A stretch of DNA of 64,000 nt from Eimeria necatrix (lineage: Eukaryota; Apicomplexa; Conoidasida; Eucoccidiorida; Eimeriidae): assembly GCF_000499385.1 (NCBI RefSeq), contig NW_013654515.1, positions 1 through 64,000 on the forward strand, in the 5' to 3' direction. The notes beneath the pieces are model-generated. The model was not told the origin of the DNA, ran no database searches, and saw only the letters and a program-made list of their open reading frames with translations. Position numbers and translations under genes: made by a program. This document shows, one piece after another, positions 31,428-43,116 of the stretch (its first letter is position 1; every line of letters starts with the position of its first letter).

Positions 31428-34400
31428 TCATTTACTTGTTGATGCGTCAGTTGGTTTGCTGTAGCTGGGCCCACTTCCCTGCCCATTGCTCAACCCCGTC
31501 TTTTTAGCTTTTACGTCTTCCCCTTGGGATGCTTGCTGACACTGCTGCTGTTGCGGGCGGCGAAACTGGCCTGCCTGTGACTCGCGGCGTGTGTATGGTG
31601 GTGACGACTGTTTGCCGTCGTTTTCTGTGTATACGCACCTGTCTCTACGGCACACCCAGGCTGCTGCAACAGTAATGTCATCTTCTTTACCGCCACTGAG
31701 CAGCCCTGCTAAGAACATTGCGTGCGCTGGTGAGGCCTGATGAGCCCCGGTAGAGCCATCGGGTGTCTGGACAGGTAGGGACTGTTTGTTACAGCACCGG
31801 CGAGCCTCCTTTGAGAATGGAGTTTGAGCGTCTCTGTCAAGAGACCGCCAATACGCTGCAAGGGCCAGGGCGCGAGCAACATCTTCGGGCGGAGTCGCAA
31901 GAGATGCATCGCCCAGAAGCGTCTGTGCCTCATGAGGGGAAACAGCAAGGCCTGAAAGCAAGATGCACACATGAAAAACACGCGAAAAAGAGCAATGGGG
32001 AAAGAAATAGACAGGAAAGTCGGGAATTCAGGCAATACAGTTTCAGCGATGAACGCCGTTTCGGAACAGAGAGAAACAAAAAAAACACCGAACTGCTGAC
32101 GGCATGCACAGTATAGTATGAGCTCAATACACACTCCCCAATGCACTGCACTTTCAACAGGGAAATGTATATTATCCTTATCTCCTTAACAGTTGGCACG
32201 AAGCTTTACACGCTAAAGGCTAGGCCCAATAATCTGACACATGACTTGCCTGTTAGCGCGAGGGCTTCAAAATCAAACACATTGTCGAAGAGCCCATCAG
32301 TTCCAAGAATTATTAGGTCACCGTCTTGAACAGGGACACTAGTAGACTGTATTGCTGATGGCTCGTCGCCTATACGCCCTCCATCCCCTTGGTCATACTC
32401 CTGCTTGGCTATGCTCACCAGTCGGGTAAGGCCCTGCACGAAAATCCCGACAACACTAGGAGGCGAAGCTGAGAAAACGGAAAACAATTGGACCTGTTTT
32501 TTCTTGTTGCTGCCCGTCCCGTTCCCTGCTAATCGGTTCTCCTTGCCTGAAAGGCAATTCTCAACAGAGGGGAAGACCATGAAATACAGCGACAATGGAA
32601 ACTTCCCCACACGTATGCTAGGAGGAGAGACTGACAAGCTGATTCATCTACAAATCAATGAATGACCGTGCCCTAAAAGAAGAAAGAAAAGCGGAGCAGC
32701 ACACGGGAAATGAGGCCTACCCTCTGCAGAAGCTCATCCCACTCTTCCGGGGCCGGAAGGTGCGCGAACTGAAAAGGAACATTAAATCCATGCTGCATCT
32801 CCTTCACTTTCTTCACCAGACTTAGCTGGCCCAAAGAGCCCCGGACGCGTGGACGACGTAGAACCAGACTGCTACTGTCGCCCAAGTTCGCAAGGCCTAA
32901 CAGATCATAAATTCTGGAACGCAAACCCTACATGTTTAAATTTGGTCAAGCTCCACATATCGGACAACTACTGACGTTCCCCCACGTATAAGCGCTCCTA
33001 AATGCCACGACAGGCATTCGAACAAGCTGCTCATGAAGACAATATTGTCACACTTCTCTCAAGCTCTGGTGTTCACAAGTTTACCAAAAATTCCAGTCTC
33101 TCCGTCAAGGACTCCAACGATTGCTGTACTGCTTCCAAAATTGCGTGCTTTGTGGTATGCTCGTGTTAAAGCTTCTTTCGCAACATCAGCTGGGTTGCAA
33201 GTTTGCCTTCCCGTTTGTGTGCCTGCCTGAGCTCCTCCGCCCGTGCCTTCTGTCTCGGCCTGCTTCGTCCTGCTCCTTTGCTCTGTCTGGATCTTGCCTA
33301 TGGCCTCTTGAGTGCCTTGCATTAAATCTTGTGCATATTCTTGAGGGTTAATACCGGCCAGGTCCTCCCATTCCGACACGCCGTCCGCCACCCCAAAAGC
33401 GTTGTTCGAAGCATCTAAGAACCAAGCATCTTCACCGCCTCGGTAGCGCTTGTCGTCTCGAGGAATGCTGAATGCCCCTATCCATAGGCACAGGTCTGTG
33501 CGTGCTGATACCAAACGCACAAAAAAAAGACATGCACACGTTACACCACAGCAACGCGGCAGTTCGGTTGGGAGAAATATAGTTGCAAATGTTATGTAAA
33601 GAAGCATCATTATTTGATGCCACAAGAACATGGCATCCGTAGAGAGCCCTTACAAGCCTCTGAAGGCATTACATATTAATCTGAAGACCACCACGATCAA
33701 TGAGTGAAGTCTGACCTGGTTCTTCGCTGTCCTGCTTCGGCTTCGCCTCCCTCTGCAAACGAAGTAAGTCCACCTCCGGGTGTCGCTTCGCTAAGGGGCC
33801 TCTGAGAAGCTGCACAAGAATTTCCGGGTACTCCCCAAGGCAGTCGCTCATCGCAACATATCTAGGGGCCCCCCTGTGACACCCTCCACCACTTGTGCTG
33901 TGTTTGTGATTTATTGCGCAGTGGCCGGACGCTGTTTCTTCTCTGCAGTTGCTACAACCCGACAGACACTGCACAAGCTGCTCTTCCTCAGCTTCAGCGG
34001 CGCTGGCCGCAGGACCCAAGCAAAGAGCCCCAAGGTCTCTGTTAAGGCACACAAGGAACAAAAAATCGGGCAGAGACACTTGGGTTCTATTGCCGGCAAA
34101 GCGCAAAGGGAGCGCTCACGCATGCAAAAAAGCGCATCACGATGTGAGACTACCTGCTTCGTTCACATTCACTCAAGCATATTTGTAACTACGTGGAGAC
34201 CATGCTTTGCCTTTTCCCCTACTTCACGACCCATGTGTGCGTCGTTGTCATAACATGCATAAATTTATGTATGATGAACAGGCAGAAAAGGGCAACATCA
34301 GCACCGCGTACCTGTGCTGTGTGTGAGCCAGGTACTTCTGAATTGGGCAAGCCCTGACGGTTGGTGGGTCTGACCAACTACACGCACATACAGTTGAAAT

Positions 34401-36941
34401 CACTGTTTTGCCTGGAACACCACGGTTGTTGTTCAGCATTGGCCGTGATGGGGCTGCTGTTGCTGTTGAAGACGCTGGCGAAGGTGTCATAGCTCCATCT
34501 GCAACTCCGGTTGTCCCAGCTGCACCTCCCGGACTTTCCTGTGGAGAGCGGATCCACCATCCCGCACCTGGAGCAGCTGCAGCCTGGTCAGCTGGAGGTC
34601 CTCTTTCCTCTCGCCTCCCCCGTACGTTGGAGCTGGGACTTGCCGTGGGGGGTAAACGATGGTGCGGCTGTCGGAGGTGCCCGTGGAGACCTCCTTCGGA
34701 CCACTGGCTTTGCCTCCCATCATGGAACCCTGTGGGCTGTCCGTCGGGTGTCCCATCACATTCCGCGTTCATCACAACGTGCACAGAGGCTCGCCTTGGA
34801 TTTTCGTCTCCTTTTGGGGTGACGACGGGCAGTAGCTGCACAAATAAACATCGGCAAAATTGAAGCACAGGCCAATAGCCACAGAAACCAAGCTGACAAT
34901 CAAGGCACGTGCCAAAAAATACGTGTATGTTCATGCATATTCAGACTCAGTGAATTACTTGTTAGCAATCATTTAAAGAAGAAAATATGCTTAGATCCTA
35001 CAATTAATACCCTAAACCTTCCTCTTTTTACTGCAGTGAATCAAGCCTGTCTGCTAAATGCATAGGCGACGGTTCCTGCAAGTATTCGAGTGGGAATACC
35101 CAAATTCATGTGTGGGAGTACGTGCAAATGAAGGTTGGCGCAAATTACCCGGAATATGCTGTTCGCACTACTACTACAGGAGCACACTACGAAGAAACCC
35201 ATACTACTAGAGTGACCGTGGAAAACGTTATCAACGAAGTACACAGTTATAAAGAGAAAGCTATACACAGGGAGATTAAGGAATAAATGGCTCAGTGAAA
35301 TACACAAGCAAACATAGCGGCAAACGAGAGAAATACAACGGTACATGCTGCGGAAAAGCACTGGTATGGTTCAAAGGAAGGTGAACACGAAAAATAAGAC
35401 GCCAAGTGCTCCCATCGACACGGGGACGGAGAAGCAGGCACGCCGCGACAAACTCAATAATGCAAGTACATGAAACAGGCCAACAGAAACTAGCAGACAC
35501 GAAGGCGAAGCAAGCGAACAGAGCAACAAACCGACGACGACAGTCAGTTAAAGCAAGAAAGAGTCATTCAGCAAGCAAAAAGAGCAAGCGTTCAACAGCA
35601 TACAGAAGAACGCAAACGAAAAGACAGACAGACAGAAAGACGCATAGGCACACGCAGAAGAGTCACGACTGCAGTGGACCCACTTCTGGATAGAAATGCA
35701 GCTGCAAACTACCTCGAACAAATGATCAAACTCACCTTGATTCCAGAGAGTGGCGGGCTGTTCTTATCCCGGGATGCGTGGTCTCCTCGAGTGCCCCTAA
35801 TGCTTGGGCCACCTAAGGGTGGAAATATGCATGAAGACAGCCTTCCTACTTGGGAAGGGACCTTCACAACCATTGCATGGTCGGGGAGAGACCCGAGGGT
35901 CCAGAGCTTTTTGCGGAGAAGATCGTCGCAGTCTCCTCCACATGCCCCTCCTGCAGGTCCTGTACCTTTCCGCCTGTGCGGGTTGTGGTCCTGGTCTTCT
36001 TCCTGCCCATGATGTTGGGTTTTCCTGCTCCGGCCGTTCTTCATTGGCATGCGAGTGTCTCCATCCATGTGAAAGGGCTGGAAAAGTGGGTTCCTACCAC
36101 TGGCCCTGACGCTCCTGGTTCCTGCGGATGCTCCACTCGCTGCATGCGCTGCTGGAAAGTATGCTGAATACTCCATTCTCCCGGGGCACGACGTCGAACG
36201 CACAACGCGGCCTGGGGCCCTTTGGTAATATCTGATAGATCCAGAGAGGGCAAAACATGACCAACGGTTCCTCGGATGCCCCAGTGTGGACCCCGATAGG
36301 GCGGGAGGTGTGCTGCTTCCAGTGACACTGCCTCTCCCGTTACTGTTGTCGCTGCTTCCTCCGCGCTCTGAAGAAAGGCACTTCGGATGCGCGGGACTAA
36401 AGTTCCGTTCTCCTTGATGCTGAGCCGCTCGCGCGACAGAACGAGCTCCGTTCTGGCAGCAAGCAGCCTCTTTTGAGCCTCCATGTTGGTCCACTGGCCC
36501 GCAAGGAGACTCCTGGCATCGAGCCCGGACACTGGACCACCAGAGGCGCTGCAAGAAACTCATCATGTGACGAGCATGCGGTCCATGAGTTCCCGGGAGT
36601 CCCTGTACCTCCTGCAGCAGTCGTATGGACTGCAAGGACCCAGGAGGCGCCCCCGACCCCGACTCACTGTGGTACGAAGCAGACGCAGCAGAAGAGGCAA
36701 CAGTGCTGCTAATGCTGCCATTCCGGCTGCTGCTCCTCGGACAATGATTCTGAGGAGATACTTGGGTGTCCTTCATGGGTAGACCTTGCTCTGTGCTAGC
36801 GCTGTTGCAAGTTGATAAGGAGAGTTGGTCCGACCTGCCACCACTCCTATCCTCCTTCTGCTTCACACGAACTTGTAAAGTGGCCTGTGGGCCCCAGCCT
36901 GTCCCATGGGATGCCCCGTATTCAACAGTATCAGCAGACAT
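31428..36941 (-). CDS. PTC7/PPTC7-type PP2C protein phosphatase with long N-terminal extension
   Basis: Metal-dependent Ser/Thr phosphatase. The catalytic exons are secure and in phase: 34038-33716, 33504-33085, 32896-32721, 32433-32250 and 31951-31428. They give the PP2C motifs in order: YRGGEDAWFLDASNNAFGVA, ADGVSEWEDLAGINPQEYA, NFGSSTAIVGVLDG, LANLGDSSSLVLRR, FNVPFQF, DLIILGTDGLFDNVFDFEAL and GGKEDDITVAAAWV. The acidic metal ligands are intact. The order GEDA, DGV, NLGDS, TDGLFDN, KEDDITV is that of the PTC7 subfamily, whose yeast and animal members are mitochondrial. The intron 32249-31952 begins GC (CAG|GCAAGT). Upstream exons 34835-34312 and 36941-35736 also join in phase (AAG|GTGAGT; CAG|GTACGC), giving 1,118 residues with about 680 before the catalytic domain. 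This extension is Ser/Gly-rich, and a second frame at 36532-36041 looks at least as protein-like, so the start and first exons are uncertain. The tail is Gln/Ser-rich. Confidence 0.8.
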
Positions 36942-39900
36942 CGTGGCACTAATGCATCATGACGCCCACGGCGCTCTTCCGGACACCCCTCTTCGGAAGT
37001 GGCGGCAGGCCGATAGTCGTGGTGTTAGGTCTCAAATAAGGGGATGCGCGCACCTCCGCTGGTCTCTGTCTGCTTCTTCGGTAGCTGAGACGCGCGAAGG
37101 AGAAGCAGCGGGCTACCTCCACCGTGCTCTCAACATGCGGAGGCTACAAGAGAGTGTACCGGAGATCACGGCATTCGGCTTTCTATGTCATCCACAGATA
37201 CGGCTTTCCCCTCTAGAGACTCTCAAGAGTACATTGACCACGGAAGGAAGCACAGAAAAGCCTGAGAGCACTCGGAGTTGAAACGATGATGACGGTGGCC
37301 ACGGACCGCGGGAGTCCTGCGCCACAGACAGGAAGCGCAGCGGTGCTTCAAGTCTCTTGCTCAAATCAAAGAGTTAAATTGAGAAAAAAACGGAATTCTC
37401 CGAAGAGGGAGCGAAAAAACACCATTAGAAACGTGCTTCTGCACAATCGCGCCACTGTGCGCTTTTTGCGGCTGGCGCTGCGCTCAGATGGCCGCAATTG
37501 CAGCCGCAAATGGCGACTTTTGCACAAGTATGCTTTCTATTAGGTACGTGAAACAAAATTACGTGCAATGGAAGAAAGAAGGCCCATATAATACAGATAT
37601 ATTTGGCCCGCTCAACCCCCTTGTGAAATGCTGGAGTATGGCAGCGGTTAGACTGGCCGCTGGTCTGCCGCTGCATGCACACCGGTCAGCTCGTTGAAGA
37701 GCAAATGTTCAACTTATTGCTCACTTGAACGCTAACATAAGAGGAATTTTGCATTTTTCATATCTATTCCATAGCAAGAAAGAAGCTGCAGGCTGAGCCT
37801 CCTGTGTGTGTGCAGCTGCAGGTGATCGACAGACGAGGGTGGCAGCAGAAGCGCTGTGTGCTAGGTGAGGTTGAAATTAACACGGGATAAACGACAGCAC
37901 GGAAGAGACAAAAATGAGAGATGTCCAATCTTATAATAAAGGCACGTTTAGTAGCCTAGTGCTGGAAAATGTGGATTGTCGCTGCACCAGCAGGGTGGAC
38001 TGTCGTCGCCTGCGTAAGGTCGCATTAGTTTTCGCAATAGCCTTCTTGTAAGCATTTTAAGGTACTGTGAAATATTGCAGAGCGGAAGCATTGTACGATA
38101 GTAGAGTAGGAGCCATGGCTTACACGTTGAAGAAAAGCTGATAACCTTGCCGCCGTCGATACTACGGACAATAGGCTTCACTTATTAAGTCTTTTGGCTG
38201 CCCAAAAATTCGTCGTAGATACGGGATAAGCAAACTGCAAGATAGCAGTGCAATTGTTGCAATGAGACAAGCAGCTTCATGGTGCGCCAATGGGTTCCGC
38301 GCGCTTGAATGCAGCACGATCTCACTTGCTCTCTGCAGCTTTGTATGCAGCAGTTCAGTGAACCATCCTGTTTTACAGCCGAAACTCGGGGATAAAATAT
38401 AGGTAGGAGACACCTCCAGCACCTCTAACCACGACATATCGCACTAACTGTATCGTGGCTTGGGTCAGAATGTACGAAACAGAAGTTTTTGATAGTCAGT
38501 ACTACGGTACAAACTTCATTGCGATACGAAGCACACAAGCACCTCACCATTATTCAAACATTTTGCACTTATTGGCCGACTAAGGACATTGAACGATATG
38601 CCCTAAAGGACCATAATAGGATGCGCAAATGAACCCTGACTTTTAGCCCATTGTAGATACCTTGGGAGGGAATCAAAGCGTCAAGCCACATGGAGAATCC
38701 TACGTCACTTCGGTGAGAGTGAGGATCAGTACTTGACTGCAAATGAATACGGCGAAATGCATATGGCGAACTGCTGTTTGCTCAAATGGAAAATTCAACG
38801 GCGTTTCTCTTATCCTCCTTTCCACAGCATTTGGCAAATCTGTATCTGTAGTTCTAACGGAGTTGGCGTTTATACTGTTCTTCATTTAGCAACAACCCAC
38901 AAAAGAGGTTTCGTTGGCCCTGGCTAATAGGGTTGCTACTCCTCCTGAGCGTGCTTGTAGTCATCAGACCATAACACGATTTCCCCCCCGCTTCTTCTGT
39001 GTTTTGTGAAACATCTGGAGAAGTAGGACAACGTCGTTTCGTAAAGTGTTTCGAACTGAATTGGTTCCTCTATCGAAAAACAGTAGTGCTTAGTGAGCTG
39101 CTGATATAATTAATAGCCACAGTACCCGTTGTCGCTCCACCAATGGCATACAGCTTGTGCTTGCCTTAGGTTATGGTGAAAGATCAATAACTGATGGGCA
39201 TCGCTAGCAGTAAACAAGAGAAGGGCGGAGGCAGCATAAATGCTCAAGGGATGGGGCCGGAGAAAGCTGTTCCGGCGGTCAACAACACATGAAATCTCAT
39301 CCGGGTTTAGTTATATGGGAACTGGAAAGCCCGTGGCGCAGCAGAGTGGGGAGCCTTAGCACGGCAGTTTCTAACCAGTGGAAACTTATCCTACCGTACC
39401 GCTATTTGTCGGTTGTTTGCAAGAAGGAAAATTCTCTTCACAGCAGAGATTCACTGATTCCCTCATACGAAGTGGAAAAAGCGGTTTTGCTCCCCGCCAC
39501 CAGCTGTTTTGGGTAATTAGAAAACAGTAGGCGTTGACGCAAATGAAAAACGAAACTGTCCTCAGTGCAGTTGCTCCATTTACCTCTTGAGTGTCTCCAA
39601 AGAGACCAAGGTGAACGGGTGCCTGTGTGATGCCACACGTAATTGAACCTTGACAATATGTACTGTGACGCACATACATCAAACTGAAAAGGAGTATTCT
39701 TTGGAGCACGAGCAGTATGGAAACACCGGCACCAGCCCTCAACCCTTTTATAGCACAATATAAAGCGTGTCCTATTTTCGTCGTTGCCGAAAGTATATTC
39801 CTAACCTGTTTTATTCCATCCACAAAAGAGCATAGCTTGAACAGTGCCTGATCACTACTTCACTGAAGCGATCAACAGCATGTGGATGCCAAACAACTCA

Positions 39901-41120
39901 TCCCGAATACTAAAGCTGCATAAGCGACTACCCAATTTGTTCACCCTACTGCAAGGTTGCCTTAGAAACCCCAGCCATATGTTAAAATAGCATTCTGTTC
40001 CTGTTCACTACCTGCAATCTTAGAAACCACTTCCAGGAACTTCTGCAGTGAAACGCTTGATAGAGCACAACTTCAGCTTCATGTTCTTCGTAAAAAAGTC
40101 CCTAGGGGGGACGGCGTCAGATTGACGAGTGTAGGTGCTGCCATGAGACTCAGGGATATGTAGCTTGACTTGCCTACGAAGAAAACTCCACTACTACTTT
40201 ATCTGCACAAAAAATTCTTTGCCCCAACAGGACAGAGTCTTAAAACCATTTTTAATAGTGCCACGTTGCATTCGCGTCCTCCAGTCTACCTTTCGCACCA
40301 AAAAACTCTCTCTCACTCATATTGCATCCAGCATCGGGACTCCAACTTAAAATTAACATGAAGGTAGCTGCTCTCGCCAAAATTTGCCTCAGCTGTGCGG
40401 GTGAGGCATACATTCTTGATGGCCACCGTGTAAGGCGTCTTGCGCACAACGGTAGGCTTTCACATTCCTGCCTCGTTGTGGAGGAAACATGCAAAGCCCT
40501 CCCTGCAACTGAGAGAAACTCGCTCAGCTGCGGAGACTATATACGCTCACGAATCACACCTGGAAACTGCACGAGTGAGGAGCCTTTTGCTCCATTCCCT
40601 GAACGTCTCAAACGCGTTGAAGAACGTGACGAATGCTTGTAGAATAAAACTACGAGTTTACCGCTTATGGACGCCGTCTGTATGCCCCCACAAAAAAGGA
40701 ACAGTGCACTTCTCTAAAAGTACGAGGAAAAAAATATCGTCTTCTCATCTCTGTTCTTTCCATCTGTACCAGAATGTTCGGGTGCAGCACTGCATTTGTG
40801 CCAGTCGCCCTCATTGGCCACTCAAATGTGTTCCCTGCTCCCACGTTTATTGCCTCATTCGGGCCTTCACTCTGCAACGTTTCCCGTCTTCCTATATTGA
40901 AGCGAAATGCTGTGCTCATCGGAGAGGAGGATGATCTCCAGAAAATGAGCAACTTAAAACAACAATTCGAAAATTTGCGCTTGCGAACTTCAGTAGATCC
41001 CCTTAGGTTGCTGGCACGCCTAGAAGCTCTGCAGCAGAGAGGCAAAAGATTAGCCAGCAAAACAGATTCACCACGAGATAGCATACACGGTTTCAGGAAC
41101 GCCCGAAAGTTCCCTTTCGA
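36942..41120. other. gene-poor stretch with scattered candidate exons
   Basis: No complete gene could be built. The plus ORF 36766-37281 overlaps the 5' end of the phosphatase gene on the other strand and has no domain. The best isolated pieces are listed separately (39586-39799 minus; 40774-41157 plus). From 37290 to 39290 I see only short ORFs. Confidence 0.45.
39586..39799 (-). CDS. orphan candidate exon with membrane-like segment
   Basis: Acceptor AAAACAG at 39800 and donor GAG|GTAAAT at 39585 flank an open, protein-like stretch. It contains a hydrophobic segment (AGVSILLVLQRILLFSLMYV) and GITQAPVHLGLFGDTQE. A possible upstream exon ending TTGCAG|GTAGTG lies near 40010. No family recognised and no complete chain, so it may be chance. 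Confidence 0.25.
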
Positions 41121-41157
41121 CTACCCTTCCTGGGATAAGTCTTCGTGGGACACTTGA
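40774..41157 (+). CDS. candidate terminal exon of a small plus-strand gene (hypothetical)
   Basis: A good acceptor (CATCTGTACCAG at 40771) precedes an open frame of 127 codons. It reads FVPVALIGHSNVFPAPTFIA and then a likely helix, LQKMSNLKQQFENLRLRTSV, with Leu/Lys/Arg repeats. It ends at 41157, overlapping tail to tail the 3' end of the minus-strand gene at 41121-41939. Upstream, ORFs at 40322-40642 and 40440-40934 compete, and no donor gives an unambiguous phase match. Function unknown. Confidence 0.35.
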   Translation: MFGCSTAFVPVALIGHSNVFPAPTFIASFGPSLCNVSRLPILKRNAVLIGEEDDLQKMSNLKQQFENLRLRTSVDPLRLLARLEALQQRGKRLASKTDSPRDSIHGFRNARKFPFDYPSWDKSSWDT

Positions 41158-41939
41158 ACAGTGCACCTGCACAGCTCCTCCACTTGCTTCCCTGCGTTTT
41201 GTTTTTTAAGGTCACCCTCAATAGCGCGCAAGGACCCCACAGCACGTCTCCTGTTACTCCAAGGAGTTCCAGATATCGAAAGAAGCAAAGGACCCTGTTC
41301 TAATTGTCCTTTATACAGTACCACCGTATAATGGTGAGCCCCAGTGCCCGGTGGAGGGTGTATATCTGCATAGTCTCCTCCTGCCCCGTTCCCTTCGAAG
41401 CGGAATGTGGAGGGGATGGAAACATTCGTCTTCACTCCGTGAACCCAAAAGCGAGCCGTCTCATCTACAAATACGGCAGTCGCTGTGTCCGTCGCTGACG
41501 TCTTCCCCGTCACTTCTACGATAGGAGACGTTCTGTAGCCCTCGGAAAATGACACACTGCAACTGACTGAACCTCTGTGAGACGAATGCTCTGAAAGCGA
41601 AGACGCTCCATTATGTGCCTCCAAGAAAATCATGTCACGGTGGCCGTCGGCTTCTTCTCCATATTGTGAAGTAGGCCACGCAAATTCCGCTCCTTCTTCC
41701 TCAAATGCCTCTGTCTCTGTTTCCGCTGTCTCGATTCCTGACAGCGGCGCTGCTGACGGTTGCAAATGCACGTAGTCAAAAGACCCGTGTGGCACCTTGT
41801 GGTGGCGTAAGTCCCTCAAACGCGTGGCCCTACTGAGCTGCACTGCTCCTGCCGACGGCGAGCGATCGCACGCGATAGTTAGGCACAAAGCCAGGACTCT
41901 CGCTAGCTGGAATCTTTTAATGTCCTTTGAGAAACTCAT
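41121..41939 (-). CDS. putative secreted protein, 272 residues, unrecognised
   Basis: Single exon. An N-terminal hydrophobic stretch (RFQLARVLALCLTIACDRSP) looks like a signal peptide with cleavage near residue 30. The first half is acidic (ETAETETEAFEEEGAEF). The second half is strand-rich with normal composition (FWVHGVKTNVSIPSTFRFEG, HHYTVVLYKGQLEQGPLLL), suggesting a folded domain. Few cysteines, so it is not the cysteine-paired SAG antigen fold. No GPI-type hydrophobic tail. Frame, length and the signal peptide support a real gene; its family is unknown. Confidence 0.6.
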   Translation of the reverse strand: MSFSKDIKRFQLARVLALCLTIACDRSPSAGAVQLSRATRLRDLRHHKVPHGSFDYVHLQPSAAPLSGIETAETETEAFEEEGAEFAWPTSQYGEEADGHRDMIFLEAHNGASSLSEHSSHRGSVSCSVSFSEGYRTSPIVEVTGKTSATDTATAVFVDETARFWVHGVKTNVSIPSTFRFEGNGAGGDYADIHPPPGTGAHHYTVVLYKGQLEQGPLLLSISGTPWSNRRRAVGSLRAIEGDLKKQNAGKQVEELCRCTVQVSHEDLSQEG

Positions 41940-43116
41940 TTCAGCAACTCACTAGAAAGAAGAACAGAGAGCAAAGGGGCAGTTGGCTGTTGTGGTCCAG
42001 CTAGGGAAGAGTGACCTGTGAAATGGGTGGTCCTCTGCCTCGTCTGGTGCAAGCAAAGCCGCACAACTGAAGGCAGAACCTTTCAACAGGGCTTGGATTT
42101 AAAAGCAAAGTCTCAGAAGCAGCACTGTCGAAAAGTGAAGCCAGGCCAGAAAACTCAACAGCCACAGCAAAATCGACGGTGGGTTAGTTGGGAGAGTGGG
42201 CTGCGGTCTGGTCAGTCCTCTCTGGTCGAGCAGTCTGCACACTATGATTCTTAAAAAAATCGAATAAAGCGAGCGGTTTGCTATCTGCTAGAGAAAGTAG
42301 ACACATGGGACTGCTCACCGAGGTAGCGGTGATCTCGGCCAGTAGACCACTGGAGTGTGCCCATATGGGCAGCTCCGGCGTAGGGAGCGTATTTCCGCCT
42401 TCCACCGCTTTACAAAGTTTTTTTCTGCTTATAAGACGATTATAATACCTTAGAAGCACGATGTAGAGGAAACTTCAGCTGATATAACGCAGGGGCCGCG
42501 TTACAGGCCGCGGATATCAACAACTGCGCAGCCTTACTGCAGACGCCTACTCACTGAAAGGGCTAGACCGCTCTGGCAAGGTGTTCGAAAGGAGTAATTA
42601 TGCAGCTAGCATGTCTGTCGACTCGAGACCGTCGGATGCACAGCTCCTCAGTATGTCACTGACTGACATGTGGCCGCTAGCCAGCGGTGCTATCAATACC
42701 CCAATGCGGCCAGCATGTCTGATGACTAAAAAGCACCGGGAGTGCAGATTCTTAGTAAGGCAATTTGTATGGTAAGAAACCAATCCACATGCAACAGCTG
42801 CAACGTCTCCCGCTCGAAGCGAATATTTGTTGGGCTAACTTATTGCCCCACAGTCGATCCCTTGAGAGGCAGCTCACATGATCTGCAGCATCAAGAACAA
42901 ATCGTTCCAAGGCCTAATGTAGTGCACCTTAAAGTTCATACCATTAGCGGCAAATATAACAGAGAGGCTACTGCGCCGGGAGCTCACGAAAACGTTAGCA
43001 CCCTCTAGCACAATCTGTCGAGAAACTCAATTCGGGAACCAAAGCAAAGTCAACGATTCTAAACCCGCCAGCCGCTTGCACAGTGTGTATACGTACATAT
43101 TCCATTTAGATCCTTT
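41940..43116. other. intergenic region
   Basis: About 1.2 kb between the secreted-protein start and the 3' end of the ECM29-like gene. Only ORFs under 95 codons. It contains the promoter region for the minus-strand gene at 41939, by position only. Confidence 0.5.

Noticed and set aside
35406..35693. Plus-strand ORF of 95 Lys/Arg/Thr-rich codons
   Set aside because: Simple basic composition from AGACAGACAGA-like sequence inside an intron of the phosphatase model; no domain.
40440..40934. Possible RING-like cysteine pattern (CICASRPHWPLKCVPCSHVYC) in one frame
   Set aside because: The spacing does not satisfy a full C3HC4 set, and the same bases read more convincingly in another frame (40774-41157).
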